Counted from the stretch's first letter, positions 8,466 to 17,942 are shown. The stretch is 64,000 nucleotides of DNA from CAKZNE01 sp002695025 (GCA_913043285.1 CAJWML010000007.1:62001-126000), one strand, 5' to 3'. Numbers and translations: made by a program. The notes: generated by a model from the letters alone, not told the origin.

Positions 8466-9510
8466 GACCCCCGTTGATATTTTTCTGTACAGCCGCCCCG
8501 AGCGTGCTGCAAATTATAAGAAGGGGAGGATCTTCGCAGGTTTTGAGGTCAGCATATTGGAAGACGTAAATGGTGAATCCATTGGAGGTAATGATGTATG
8601 GTTCAAAGATGGTAATGGAGACTACTTGTGGAGCGGTGATTTTGAGGCAAGTGAATCATTGAGCTTGCCAAGTGCATCGTTACCATGGTGGATTACGGAA
8701 TATGGGATCAATAAACTGTGGGACCTTGAACTTAAAGGAGAAGGAGTGAAAATTGCCGTTTTGGATTCGGGTGTACAGCTCGATCACCCGGACCTGCATA
8801 TAAGTTCAGAAAATACAGCGGATTTCTCCCAAAGCCAACAAGCTGGAGTGGATGATCACGAAGGCCACGGAACACACTTAGCCGGGATTATCAATGGAAA
8901 GCATAATGAGAATGAGGTTTTTGGTATGGCACCACAGTCCGAACTTTTTTTGGCTAAAGTAACGAGTAATGAATGGGGTGATGATCCGAAATTACTGGCT
9001 AACGCAGTAGATTGGGCCGTTTCCAAAAATGTAGATATACTATCCATTAGTAAAGGTTTTGAAAAACATGATGATCGCTTATTTGAAAGTATTCAAGCTG
9101 CCGTTCAGAAATCCATTATAGTAGTTTGTGCAGCGGGTAATTTTGAGACGGACCGTAATCGGATTCTCTTTCCGGCCGGTTTTGATCATGTACTGGCCAT
9201 TGGAGCGTCTACTCGTACTAAAGCTGTTCAGGCCAATTCTTCAGTAGCCTCCAGGATAGACCTTTTGGCACCCGGGGAGAACATCTATTCTACCTTCAAA
9301 GAGTCATCCTACAAAAGGATGTCTGGCACAAGCCAGGCCACACCATTTGTGGCTTCTTCGCTTGCTCTGCTTATCCAGGCCTGCAGAAAAAAGAATATTG
9401 ACTACTCTTTGCTTTTCTTTAAAACCTTACTTCAAAATACGGCAACACCCGCTGTAACCTCTGACCGTCATTTAATAATCAACCCTATCAAAGCTTATGA
9501 AAACCTGTAG
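8452..9510 (+). CDS. Subtilisin-like (S8) serine protease without signal peptide
   Basis: 352 residues. The subtilase catalytic residues are all present: VLDSG with Asp105, GHGTHLAG with His139, the oxyanion AAGN with Asn230 and SGTSQATPF with Ser294 (Gln replaces the usual Met). Before the catalytic domain lies a short region with an aromatic DGNGDYLWSG motif (about 53-62), perhaps a small SH3-like module. There is no signal peptide or propeptide of the usual secreted type. The ATG at 8452 is the only start in frame because TGA precedes it, but an overlapping mini-ORF suggests the true N-terminus may be longer. Its last 14 bases overlap the next gene, so the two are translationally coupled. 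Confidence 0.85.
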   Translation: MRTLKTPVDIFLYSRPERAANYKKGRIFAGFEVSILEDVNGESIGGNDVWFKDGNGDYLWSGDFEASESLSLPSASLPWWITEYGINKLWDLELKGEGVKIAVLDSGVQLDHPDLHISSENTADFSQSQQAGVDDHEGHGTHLAGIINGKHNENEVFGMAPQSELFLAKVTSNEWGDDPKLLANAVDWAVSKNVDILSISKGFEKHDDRLFESIQAAVQKSIIVVCAAGNFETDRNRILFPAGFDHVLAIGASTRTKAVQANSSVASRIDLLAPGENIYSTFKESSYKRMSGTSQATPFVASSLALLIQACRKKNIDYSLLFFKTLLQNTATPAVTSDRHLIINPIKAYENL

Positions 9511-11707
9511 ACTACTGCTCATTTTTACTGTATGCCTATTTTCAGGGCCGGTATTTCCCCAATTGGCTTTTAAAGACGCATTGACTTTGCGAACCCTGGA
9601 TCACCGATTATCAGAAGGTCAGGTGCAGTTTCTTCAGCAAGACTCGGCCACCTTAATGGATATACTGAAAAATCACTCTGTCTACTCAACGTATCAAGGG
9701 ATTGCCAAGGATTTTGAGAATAATCCATTTATAGCATTATCACATTCGGCAAGTCAAAGTATAGCACCAAGTGATCAGCCAAATGTGCCCAGCGATTTTT
9801 CATTGGGAGGCCTATCCGGTTTTAATGTAACCCACATCGCTGACGGTCTGGCCCGTTTTCTCGTAGAGCGGACCAAGCAGGAATTGTCGGTAGCTTTCTT
9901 CGAAAAATTCAAAGAACAACTGGAAGCACAACGGCAATTGCAGATACTATTCCCTTCTACCTTCCAAAGGCTGGAAGCCATAGGGGATGACATTTATCGA
10001 TTCTCTGCTTACCTGGAGTCCCTACGTACCGCGTTTCAACAAGACCTTACGTCACTTTTGCCGCACCTCAGGCAGCTGATCCAAGACCCGAGTATGGATC
10101 AGGTGTTTGCTCAGAACCCGGTATTGAGGATCATTTTGTCGGACGGTTTATACCTGGTCATGCAGCTTAACGATGATAAGCATATTGGAGATGCACTGAA
10201 TAGCTACATAAGCTATGAAGCCAGTCCGGCACATCTGGATTCTATCAATAGCAATATCTATCCGTCACTTGCTCTTCTGAATACCATTTCCCAGTCGCTC
10301 CGAAATGATACTCCCGCCAACGGTTCGTATTGGGTAAGATCCCAGGATTTTGCAGAACTCAAAGATGAGGTTACCTTAAAGCTATACCTGGGGCTCCTGT
10401 ATCAGCAACTGGAGTTGTTTGAAATTGAACATAATCAACAACTCCGGATTGGGAACCGGCCGGTGCTCGACTTCCTGGAAAAAGGAAATCAGGATTTTTC
10501 AAAATTCCGTGATACCGCTATAGCCTTGATTAGCCCGGTGGTTCAGGAAGGCAAGGAGATAGATGTTAAACTCAGTTATATCCTTAATCTTCAGCAGCAA
10601 GGGCAGAAAGCTAACTATACGGACTTTTATGAGTTGATGCAGGCCTCCCTTAACTTCCTGGAAACCGTGAAGAAAACCTACCAGCTTGTGTCAGGTGAAA
10701 AAGTCCCGCTGGGCTTTGACCGCTTTCTGAAGCTCACCCATTCCCTTGGCGATATGTACGTGGACATCAATGAAAAGAGATATGCATCGGCTGTTTCGGA
10801 ATTGGTAAGCCTTTACCAGGAATACGTGGTGAAACCTGCAGAAGATCACAGTGAAGCGGTTTCCCAGGCGGTGCTTGCACAGCGCGAAGAATTTGAAGAT
10901 GCCTTTGAGAAAGCTATAAAGGACGGTGAAAATGTAGCTGGCCTAAAACAATTACTCAGCAATTATGAAGTGAAAGCCGCTATCTCCAAACCACTCCAGG
11001 ACTCCATATTAGCCATCGTAGGAAGATATTCTTCCGACCGCAATACACTGAAAAAACAGTTTGAAGCGCTGGATATAGAAGACTATGAAAAGAAGTATGC
11101 GGAGTACCAGTCGCGCATTTCAGATTTTTTAAGGACGTATGGAAATTTTGCGGCTACAGTGGCCAGGGCAGAAAACAGTGCACAGGTACAGGAGGCCATT
11201 GAGGCAGCTGCCTTGCCGGCAGGAAGTTCACGCATCAAGCGGAACACCGCTTTTAATGTAGCCCTAAATGGCTACGTAGGTTTGCATTACGGTTATGAAA
11301 ATATGAAGATCAACGGGGAGGCAAAATTCAAACCTACCTTTGGTTTGTCTGCCCCCGTGGGATTAGTCATAAGTACAAGTGTAAGAAGTAAACCGGAAAA
11401 TGGCACCTCCCTGTCTCTTTTTCTATCTATTGTAGATGTGGGAGCGCTGGCTTCTTTTCGCTTTGATGATCCTGAAACCGAGAGTGTACCGGATATAGAG
11501 TTGAAGGATATTGTCTCCCCGGGAGCTTTTTTTGTGGTAGGTTTAAATAAAATGCCACTTTCCATTGGAGGAGGCGCTCAGATTGGTCCAAAACTTCACG
11601 ATGTTACAGCGACTACAGTGAGTACGGTAAGCGACCATTATGTGCGCTATTCTGTTTTTGTGGTAGTGGATATCCCCATTCTTAATTTCTACACTAAACC
11701 ACGTTAG
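9497..11707 (+). CDS. Large secreted protein of unknown function coupled to the S8 protease
   Basis: 736 residues with a signal peptide (MKTCRLLLIFTVCLFSG, cleavage near FPQ). Residues about 25-560 are rich in Leu, Gln, Glu and Lys, with little Gly or aromatic patterning, and look helical, possibly coiled. The last about 170 residues change to Gly- and Ser-rich alternating strands (for example FLSIVDVGALASFRF and PLSIGGGAQIGP), resembling part of an outer-membrane barrel or a beta domain. It starts inside the S8 protease gene (14-base overlap), so it is its operon partner. I do not recognise a named family. It could be a substrate, an anchor or a partner of the protease. Confidence 0.75.
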   Translation: MKTCRLLLIFTVCLFSGPVFPQLAFKDALTLRTLDHRLSEGQVQFLQQDSATLMDILKNHSVYSTYQGIAKDFENNPFIALSHSASQSIAPSDQPNVPSDFSLGGLSGFNVTHIADGLARFLVERTKQELSVAFFEKFKEQLEAQRQLQILFPSTFQRLEAIGDDIYRFSAYLESLRTAFQQDLTSLLPHLRQLIQDPSMDQVFAQNPVLRIILSDGLYLVMQLNDDKHIGDALNSYISYEASPAHLDSINSNIYPSLALLNTISQSLRNDTPANGSYWVRSQDFAELKDEVTLKLYLGLLYQQLELFEIEHNQQLRIGNRPVLDFLEKGNQDFSKFRDTAIALISPVVQEGKEIDVKLSYILNLQQQGQKANYTDFYELMQASLNFLETVKKTYQLVSGEKVPLGFDRFLKLTHSLGDMYVDINEKRYASAVSELVSLYQEYVVKPAEDHSEAVSQAVLAQREEFEDAFEKAIKDGENVAGLKQLLSNYEVKAAISKPLQDSILAIVGRYSSDRNTLKKQFEALDIEDYEKKYAEYQSRISDFLRTYGNFAATVARAENSAQVQEAIEAAALPAGSSRIKRNTAFNVALNGYVGLHYGYENMKINGEAKFKPTFGLSAPVGLVISTSVRSKPENGTSLSLFLSIVDVGALASFRFDDPETESVPDIELKDIVSPGAFFVVGLNKMPLSIGGGAQIGPKLHDVTATTVSTVSDHYVRYSVFVVVDIPILNFYTKPR

Positions 11708-11815
11708 GGATAAACTTCCTGGCTAGGTCCAGGCTTACCAGCTATTCATAAGCGCCCGGATTCCGGACTGTGCGGAATAGGTTACCGTAGCTGAAGTACA
11801 GATCGCTGTCTTTTT

Positions 11816-12718
11816 CTAAAACCATATTTCCTGCGCCAGGCGGAAAGTATTGGCGTGGGCGTCTACAATGTCAGCCAGGCGTTCGGAATACCCTCCGCCC
11901 ATATTCACCGCTACGGGAATGTTGTTCTTTTTACAAAGGGTAAACACCGTTCGGTCACGTTCCTTACAAGCTTCCTGGCTGAGGCCAAGCCGGCCCAGCT
12001 TGTCGGTTTTCAATACATCCACTCCGCTCTGGAAAAAGATAAAATCCGGCTCCACTTCATCCAACAGGCGGGGAAGGGTATTTTGCAATTGCTGCAGATA
12101 GTACTCATCCCCGGTTCCATCCGGTAGCTCAATGTCCAGGTCTGACTTTTCCTTGTGGAGCGGATAATTGTGCGCTCCATGCATGGAAAAGGTGAAAACG
12201 CGTGGTTCATGTTCCATGATCTTTGCGGTACCATTGCCCTGGTGTACATCCAGATCTACCACCAGTATTTGGGAAGCTTCACCTTTATCCAGTAACCAAT
12301 GCGAAGCCAGCGCAATGTCGTTCAGCAGGCAAAAGCCTTCACCATGATCGGTATAAGCATGGTGAGTTCCGCCCGCAATGTTCATGGATACGCCATATTG
12401 TTTGGCATACCGGCAATTGTCAAGGGTGCCCTGGCAAATAGTGATCTCTCTTTCCACCAGTTCCGGAGACAGGGGGAAGCCGGTTTTTCGCTCCTCCGCC
12501 CGGCTGAGCCCGCAGGCCTTCAGTTTACTCCAATACTGTTCATCGTGCGTGCGTAGGATCTGCTTCTCGGTGAGTTTGCCGGGAGCGAAAAAATTCTCCT
12601 TAGTACAGGTGCCCTCATACATGAGTTGCTCCGGCAAGAGAGAATACTTGGCCATAGGAAAACGGTGCCCCGGAGGTAAGGGGTGATGGTAAACCGGGGC
12701 GTAGGCAATCTTTAGCAT
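11816..12718 (-). CDS. Histone deacetylase-like zinc amidohydrolase
   Basis: 300 residues, the usual size for bacterial class IV/AcuC-like deacetylases. Catalytic features are visible: the His-His dyad in GGTHHA (119-120), zinc ligands in DLDVHQG (Asp157, His159) and SGVD (Asp234), and the GGGYS tyrosine near the end. Such enzymes remove acetyl groups from lysine side chains, polyamines or small acetylated molecules; the substrate here is unknown. Cytoplasmic. It stands alone, convergent with the S8/736-residue operon (109 bases apart) and about 90 bases upstream of the pheT 3' end on the same strand. Confidence 0.88.
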   Translation of the reverse strand: MLKIAYAPVYHHPLPPGHRFPMAKYSLLPEQLMYEGTCTKENFFAPGKLTEKQILRTHDEQYWSKLKACGLSRAEERKTGFPLSPELVEREITICQGTLDNCRYAKQYGVSMNIAGGTHHAYTDHGEGFCLLNDIALASHWLLDKGEASQILVVDLDVHQGNGTAKIMEHEPRVFTFSMHGAHNYPLHKEKSDLDIELPDGTGDEYYLQQLQNTLPRLLDEVEPDFIFFQSGVDVLKTDKLGRLGLSQEACKERDRTVFTLCKKNNIPVAVNMGGGYSERLADIVDAHANTFRLAQEIWF

Positions 12719-12810
12719 ACACCTAAAATACTGCTGCCAGCCGGATACTGAAGAATAATACCGGATTTAGGTGAGGATGAACTCGCATCAGGCCGGGCCA
12801 TAGCGTAACT

Positions 12811-15231
12811 CTAGCGTAACTCTGCAGCGAATTCTTGTTTGAAACGCTCCAGGATGTTGTTCATCACCTTATCCACCTGCTTGTCGTTCAGGGTTTTTTC
12901 ATCATCTCGCAAAATAAAACTCAACGCATACGACTTTTTACCAGCCGGAAGGTTCTTGCCTTCGTACACATCAAACAGGTTTACCGAACGCAATAGTTTT
13001 CGTTCCGCTTTTTCTGCGGTGTTTTTAAGGTCGGTATAGGCTACATCCTTGTTCAGTAAAAGGGCTAAATCCCTGCGTACTTCCGGGTATTTGGGTAATT
13101 CAGCAAATAGGATCTTTTGCTTACGTGCCTTCTGGGCCAGGTAGCTCCAGTCAAAATCAGCGTAAAACACTTCCTGGCGGATGTCCAGCTGTTTAGTAAT
13201 CTCAGTTTTCAGCTTACCCAGGGTAACTACTTCTCTCTTATTGAGGGTAAACCCTAAGGCGTATTCAAACAATTCGCTGTTGGTTTCCTGTTCTTCACAC
13301 TCCAGGCCAAGTACGCTCACGATATGGCTCACCTGTGATTTAAGCGTATAAAAATCGGAAGTACTCTCCTGGCTTCGCCAGTTTTCGGGCGTTTCTGTGC
13401 CACTCACCCATATTCCGAGGCGACTTTTTTCATTGTAGCTTTCTGCGGTTTTTTGGTAGGTCTTCCCAAACTCATAAAGGCGCAGATCAGGGCGTTGGCG
13501 GTTGCTGTTACGTGCAACGGATTCCAGGCCGCCAAACACCAGGTTCTGACGCATGGCATTCAGGTCCTGGCTCAATGGGTTGAGCATGGTAACCGATTGA
13601 GCCGGATCAAAGCCCCACTTTTCAAAGTAGGAGCCTTTGGTCAGCGAGTTGTTCATGATCTCTGCAAAGCCACGGCTGCTCAGGTTCTCGCTTATCTTTT
13701 CACGGTAGCGTGCCTCATCACGGGTATCGGTTTGTGCTACTGAGATATTCATTTTATCGTCAATCTGGATGGCATTGAAACCGTAAATACGCAGAACTTC
13801 TTCTACCACATCGGCTTCGCGCTGCACGTCTGCGCGGTAAGCCGGCACTTCCAAAACAAGGTTTTTACCGGATTCCGCCTTGATACGGATATCCAGGGCG
13901 TTGAGTATAGTATGTACCATATCCGGTTCAATCTCCTGGCCGATCAGGCGGGTCATATTGTCCAGGTTCAGCTGTACTTCAAAACCTTTTACCGGATTCG
14001 GGTTTTCATCACGTATCTCCATAGATACACTGGCTCCGGCTAATTCACGCATTAAAAGGGCGGCACGTTTAAGGGCGTATAACTCCATTTCAGGGTCAAC
14101 ACCACGTTCGTAACGGAAAGAAGCATCTGTGCTAAGGCCGTGACGCTTGGCCGTTTTACGGATGGAAACCGGGTTAAAATAGGCTGACTCCAGGAAAACC
14201 CGGGTAGTGGATGCAGAAACTCCCGATTTTAAGCCTCCGAAAATACCAGCCATACACATGCCTTCCTTCTCATTACAGATCATCAGGTCGCCCACATGCA
14301 GGGTACGTTCTTTTTCATCAAGCGTTACAAAAGGGGTGCCTTCCTTCAAGGTTTTTACCACTACTTTATGGCCGGAAATATGATCAGCATCAAAGGCGTG
14401 CAAAGGATGCCCGGTTTCATGCAGAACGTAATTGGTGATATCCACAATAGTGTTGATGGGTCCCACACCAATGGAACGGAGTCGGTTTTGAAGCCACTCC
14501 GGGGAAGGTCCTACCTTAACGTTGGTGAGAGATACACCTGCATAGCGTGGACAGGCATCGGTATCTTCTATGATCACGTCAATGGGTAAGTCAGTATTGT
14601 CAACGGTAAAAGCTCCTACCGATGGGAGTTTTAACTCCACTCCTTTGTACCCGTGACGGATGAGTGCCGCCCTCAGGTCACGCGCTACACCATAATGGCT
14701 CATGGCATCGGTACGGTTAGGCGTAAGGCCTATCTCAAGGATGTAATCCGTCCCGATATTGAAATATTCGGAAGCAGGTGTACCAGGGATGGCGGTAGGC
14801 TCCAGTACCATAATACCTTCATGGGATTTTCCCAGGTTGAGTTCGTCCTCCGCGCAGATCATTCCCTCGCTTACTTCTCCGCGTATCTTGCTCTTGCGGA
14901 TCTCAAAGCTCTCCTTTCCATCGTACAAAACCGTTCCAACGGTGGCTACCGGTACTTTTTGACCAACCGCCACATTAGGTGCTCCGCAAACAATCTGCAG
15001 GGGTTCCTTGCCGCCAACGTTTACCGTGGTTTTTTTCAAACGGTCCGCATTTGGGTGAGGCTCACAGCTAAGCACTTCGCCTATAACCACACCTTTCAAT
15101 CCGCCTTTTACGGTTTCAAAAGCTTCAATGCCCTCTACTTCCAGTCCGGTGTCGGTAAGTATTTCGGCCATAGCCTCGGGGCTCAGATCGGTTTGTATGT
15201 ATTCTTTAAGCCAGTTATAGGAGATCTTCAT
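12811..15231 (-). CDS. pheT: Phenylalanine-tRNA ligase beta subunit
   Basis: 806 residues, full length for the bacterial beta chain. In order: an N-terminal EMAP-type tRNA-binding domain (about 40-150), the B3/B4 editing region, the B5 domain, the catalytic-like core and a C-terminal ferredoxin-fold anticodon-binding domain (last about 95 residues, beginning FAELPKYPEVRRDLA). Works with PheS, not in this window, to charge tRNA-Phe. The start MKISYNWLKEYI at 15231 is the conserved one; the frame extends 10 codons further but into promoter sequence. An 11-bp tandem duplication covers its stop codon (12801-12822). Confidence 0.97.
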   Translation of the reverse strand: MKISYNWLKEYIQTDLSPEAMAEILTDTGLEVEGIEAFETVKGGLKGVVIGEVLSCEPHPNADRLKKTTVNVGGKEPLQIVCGAPNVAVGQKVPVATVGTVLYDGKESFEIRKSKIRGEVSEGMICAEDELNLGKSHEGIMVLEPTAIPGTPASEYFNIGTDYILEIGLTPNRTDAMSHYGVARDLRAALIRHGYKGVELKLPSVGAFTVDNTDLPIDVIIEDTDACPRYAGVSLTNVKVGPSPEWLQNRLRSIGVGPINTIVDITNYVLHETGHPLHAFDADHISGHKVVVKTLKEGTPFVTLDEKERTLHVGDLMICNEKEGMCMAGIFGGLKSGVSASTTRVFLESAYFNPVSIRKTAKRHGLSTDASFRYERGVDPEMELYALKRAALLMRELAGASVSMEIRDENPNPVKGFEVQLNLDNMTRLIGQEIEPDMVHTILNALDIRIKAESGKNLVLEVPAYRADVQREADVVEEVLRIYGFNAIQIDDKMNISVAQTDTRDEARYREKISENLSSRGFAEIMNNSLTKGSYFEKWGFDPAQSVTMLNPLSQDLNAMRQNLVFGGLESVARNSNRQRPDLRLYEFGKTYQKTAESYNEKSRLGIWVSGTETPENWRSQESTSDFYTLKSQVSHIVSVLGLECEEQETNSELFEYALGFTLNKREVVTLGKLKTEITKQLDIRQEVFYADFDWSYLAQKARKQKILFAELPKYPEVRRDLALLLNKDVAYTDLKNTAEKAERKLLRSVNLFDVYEGKNLPAGKKSYALSFILRDDEKTLNDKQVDKVMNNILERFKQEFAAELR

Positions 15232-15258
15232 GGATCGTTCAGATTTTTTGCAAGGGGG

Positions 15259-15266
15259 CAAAGGTA
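15259..15266 (-). promoter_or_regulatory. -7 promoter element of pheT
   Basis: TACCTTTG on the reverse strand, an exact TAnnTTTG match, 27 bases before the pheT ATG. It lies inside the apparent N-terminal extension of the frame and so supports the start at 15231. Confidence 0.6.
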
Positions 15267-15332
15267 AGCAGGTGATCCCTGAAATGCGAATTTTTAAAGC
15301 GCTCAGAAGAATGCTTATAAACTAAGGGGTTT

Positions 15333-15340
15333 TACCTTTG
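15333..15340 (+). promoter_or_regulatory. -7 promoter element of yggS
   Basis: TACCTTTG matches TAnnTTTG exactly and lies 22 bases before the ATG at 15363. It faces away from the pheT promoter, giving a compact divergent promoter region. Confidence 0.6.
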
Positions 15341-15362
15341 TTAAAGGCTAAAACCTCAAACT

Positions 15363-16028
15363 ATGGATGCGCTCATCGCTGAAAATATTCAACTCTTTAA
15401 AAAACAGCTTTCGGACCATGTAACCCTGGTCGCAGTTTCCAAGACCAAACCGGTGGAAGATATCCGGGAAGCTTATGAAGCGGGCCACCGGGATTTTGGG
15501 GAGAACCGTATCCAGGAAATGGTGGATAAGCATGAAGAACTTCCCAAGGATATCCGTTGGCACATGATAGGCCATGTGCAGAATAATAAGATCAAGTACA
15601 TGGCTTCCTTTGTAAACATGGTGCACGGGATGGACAAACCCAAGCGGTTTAAGGAACTGGATAAGGAAGCCGCTAAACATGACCGTGTGATTGATTGTCT
15701 TTTACAGGTGCATATTGCCGAGGAGGAATCCAAGTTCGGTTTTGATTATAACGAAGCCTGGGCTTTCCTGGAAGATAAACCCACCGAAAAATATCCCAAC
15801 TTACGGGTGCGGGGACTAATGGGAATGGCCACGCTTACCGATGATCAGGCACGGATCCGGAACGAGTTTAAAGGACTTCGCCAGTTTTATGATAAGGTGC
15901 GCACCGAGCTTTCACTGAAGGACTTCAATATTCTTTCTATGGGAATGAGCGGTGATTACCAATGGGCAGTGGACGAAGGTTCCAATATGGTACGTATAGG
16001 ATCAGCCATTTTTGGTAAACGTCAGTAA
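15363..16028 (+). CDS. Pyridoxal phosphate homeostasis protein (YggS/PROSC family)
   Basis: 221 residues, a single-domain alanine-racemase-fold PLP carrier. The PLP lysine is Lys27 in VAVSKTKP; FGENRIQE, WHMIGHVQNNK and the C-terminal LSMGMSGDYQWA are the family blocks. The family buffers free PLP and affects amino-acid and vitamin B6 balance; no enzyme activity is established. Cytoplasmic. The 3' end overlaps the convergent barrel gene by 7 bases and no terminator hairpin separates them. Confidence 0.95.
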   Translation: MDALIAENIQLFKKQLSDHVTLVAVSKTKPVEDIREAYEAGHRDFGENRIQEMVDKHEELPKDIRWHMIGHVQNNKIKYMASFVNMVHGMDKPKRFKELDKEAAKHDRVIDCLLQVHIAEEESKFGFDYNEAWAFLEDKPTEKYPNLRVRGLMGMATLTDDQARIRNEFKGLRQFYDKVRTELSLKDFNILSMGMSGDYQWAVDEGSNMVRIGSAIFGKRQ

Positions 16029-16660
16029 AGGTAAATCCCAACGCGGATACCGGCCAGGGGTCGAAAGCCGGAAAAGCGGGGATCGTTCAGGATCATTTCC
16101 TCTTCCCGGTATTCCACCGGGCTGTTGTGGTAAGCTTTTGAAGCAGCGGCCCCTATGTAGTATTCCATAAATACGTAACGGTAGTTTACTTCAAAACCCA
16201 ATACCATTTCATAGCCAAATTGCAGGGTGTTTTCCGTGAAAGAACGGGTCTCCTTTCGTAAAAAAGTATTTCCGTTTTCTTCAAAAGGGAAGAAATCCTC
16301 AATGGGATAATTGAAGGTGCCTTCGCGGAACCTAAGCCCATGACGAACATAGAAATAATTCTGGTTAACAGTACAACCGAGGTACATCTTGTGGTAGATA
16401 CGACTGTCCGTACCCCGCCATAAAGCCTCATTTCCTTCAGTTGCATAGAGGCCGTCCCGGTCCTGCATATAGCCGCTGCTGATTCCAAAAACGTGGCGTT
16501 CGTGAAAGCGATAGCTCGCGTCAAAGATCAGGTCACCGGTAAGGATAAAGTCACCGGCATAGAACCCCGCCTGGAAACGGGCCGGGTGATAGGATTCTGT
16601 CTGAGCATGGCTATTTACGGCCAGCAGCAAAGTAAAAAGAAGCAGATACAGGCTTTTCAT
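16022..16660 (-). CDS. Outer membrane beta-barrel-like protein, unknown function
   Basis: 212 residues with a signal peptide (MKSLYLLLFTLLLAV, cleavage near SHAQ). The mature part shows alternating aromatic strands typical of a small barrel (ARFQAGFYAGDFIL at the start, PLAGIRVGIYLY at the C-terminus). Family not recognised. Its ATG overlaps the stop of the upstream lipoprotein gene as TGATG, so it is translationally coupled and is the last gene of a four-gene envelope operon running from 20471 to 16022. Confidence 0.72.
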   Translation of the reverse strand: MKSLYLLLFTLLLAVNSHAQTESYHPARFQAGFYAGDFILTGDLIFDASYRFHERHVFGISSGYMQDRDGLYATEGNEALWRGTDSRIYHKMYLGCTVNQNYFYVRHGLRFREGTFNYPIEDFFPFEENGNTFLRKETRSFTENTLQFGYEMVLGFEVNYRYVFMEYYIGAAASKAYHNSPVEYREEEMILNDPRFSGFRPLAGIRVGIYLY

Positions 16661-17403
16661 CAGAGTTCACTTAAAAAGGTTAGGGTCTTATTGCGGTAAC
16701 GGTACTGTTTCAGGCCGTCAGTGGTGGCAATGATCATTACATCTCCATTGGGAATAATATCCCGGGCAGGGATGTCTTCAATAGCGTTCAGCAGCTTGAT
16801 CTTATTGGGGTCTGATACGTCCAGCACTTTTACTCCATTGTCACAAACCAGTAGCGTATCGCCATACAATCCCAGTCCCAACGGTTTTATCATGGGGAAA
16901 GAGGTGACCAGGGAAGGGTCTTTTAATTGGCGGATGTCAATGATATCCAGTTGGTTTACATTCCGGAAGCAGCGGTTGCTGTTCACATCAGAGTGAAGAG
17001 TTACATAGGCGTAATTTTCATTGGCCACTACCGGGTCACAACTCACAATATGCTCGTAACGGCTTAGCAGTTTGATGCTAGGGGCATTGGATACATCATA
17101 AATGTACATACCCTGGGTAGTTCCAATAAAAATGGTGGCGCTGTCACGCGGAAAGATGGTTTCTACCTGTACGTTGAGCTGGTGATTGCTGAGGTAAATG
17201 GGGTTGGAACGATTGGAAATATCAAAAACTTTCAGTTGGCTTCCGTCCACCGAGTAGAGATGGTCTTTTACAATGGCAAAACGCGCCAGGCTGCCGCCTT
17301 TTCCGGGGCCATTACTTGCGGTGTCAGAGCCGGAAGCTCCTTCTTTTTCGCAGGAGGAGAGCAGGGCCATCCAGCCCACGATAAGATACAGGTATCTTTT
17401 CAT
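16660..17403 (-). CDS. LVIVD-repeat lipoprotein
   Basis: 247 residues. Lipoprotein signal ending in LLSSC with the acylated Cys at about 18. The rest consists of short beta-propeller-like repeats with the LVIVD pattern (LKVFDISNRSNP, MYIYDVSNAP, LDIIDIRQLKDP, VKVLDVSDPNK). LVIVD proteins are surface or periplasmic propellers of unknown molecular role. Lies between another such lipoprotein (44 bases upstream) and the barrel gene (TGATG overlap), suggesting an envelope complex. Confidence 0.82.
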   Translation of the reverse strand: MKRYLYLIVGWMALLSSCEKEGASGSDTASNGPGKGGSLARFAIVKDHLYSVDGSQLKVFDISNRSNPIYLSNHQLNVQVETIFPRDSATIFIGTTQGMYIYDVSNAPSIKLLSRYEHIVSCDPVVANENYAYVTLHSDVNSNRCFRNVNQLDIIDIRQLKDPSLVTSFPMIKPLGLGLYGDTLLVCDNGVKVLDVSDPNKIKLLNAIEDIPARDIIPNGDVMIIATTDGLKQYRYRNKTLTFLSEL

Positions 17404-17447
17404 AGATAATTCAGGTATTAGTGCAACAATATTTTAAACAGCAGTGC

Positions 17448-17942
17448 CTATTCCCAGCGCACGATCACGGTATTTTCCGGACGCTCTTCTTTGGTGAATT
17501 CAAAAGGTATGTATCCGGATAAGTCTGGGGGCGAAAGTTCCGGGAATACATCACGGTTACGGTCTAAGACCTGTATGCCGTTGCCATCAAAAGTAAAGGC
17601 CACCAGGTCTACCGCATTGTCTGCGTACACAATATCACCGTCAACCGAAATATCCACGTTTCCGGGGAGTGTGATAAAGCCCAGGGCAATCGGATTGGCA
17701 GGATCGGAATTGTCGTAAACATGAACGCCTCGGAACAACTCATTGATGAACAGCAAATGATCCTTAATATAGATCTTCCCGGAGTTCACCAGGGGTTGTG
17801 GATCTATGAAGGAAATGGATTTTTCCAGTTCACTCCGATGCATCAAAACGGGTTGATATTCCGAGTAGGGTTCATATTCTTCGGTGTACTTGCCGCATCC
17901 TGACATCAGGATAGGAATGGAGAGGTATAGCAACGTTTTCAT
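17448..17942 (-). CDS. Short LVIVD-like lipoprotein
   Basis: 164 residues with a lipoprotein signal (MKTLLYLSIPILMSGC, Cys16). It holds two or so propeller-like repeats (GVHVYDNSDPANP, GIQVLDRNRD), fewer than its neighbour, so it may pair with it or be a shortened copy. It follows the DUF5686-type gene by 51 bases and precedes the longer LVIVD lipoprotein by 44 bases. Function unknown. Confidence 0.72.
   Translation of the reverse strand: MKTLLYLSIPILMSGCGKYTEEYEPYSEYQPVLMHRSELEKSISFIDPQPLVNSGKIYIKDHLLFINELFRGVHVYDNSDPANPIALGFITLPGNVDISVDGDIVYADNAVDLVAFTFDGNGIQVLDRNRDVFPELSPPDLSGYIPFEFTKEERPENTVIVRWE

Noticed and set aside
14653..15267. 204-codon frame antisense to pheT
   Set aside because: Lies fully opposite a conserved tRNA ligase gene; the translation has no domain and is a frame shadow.
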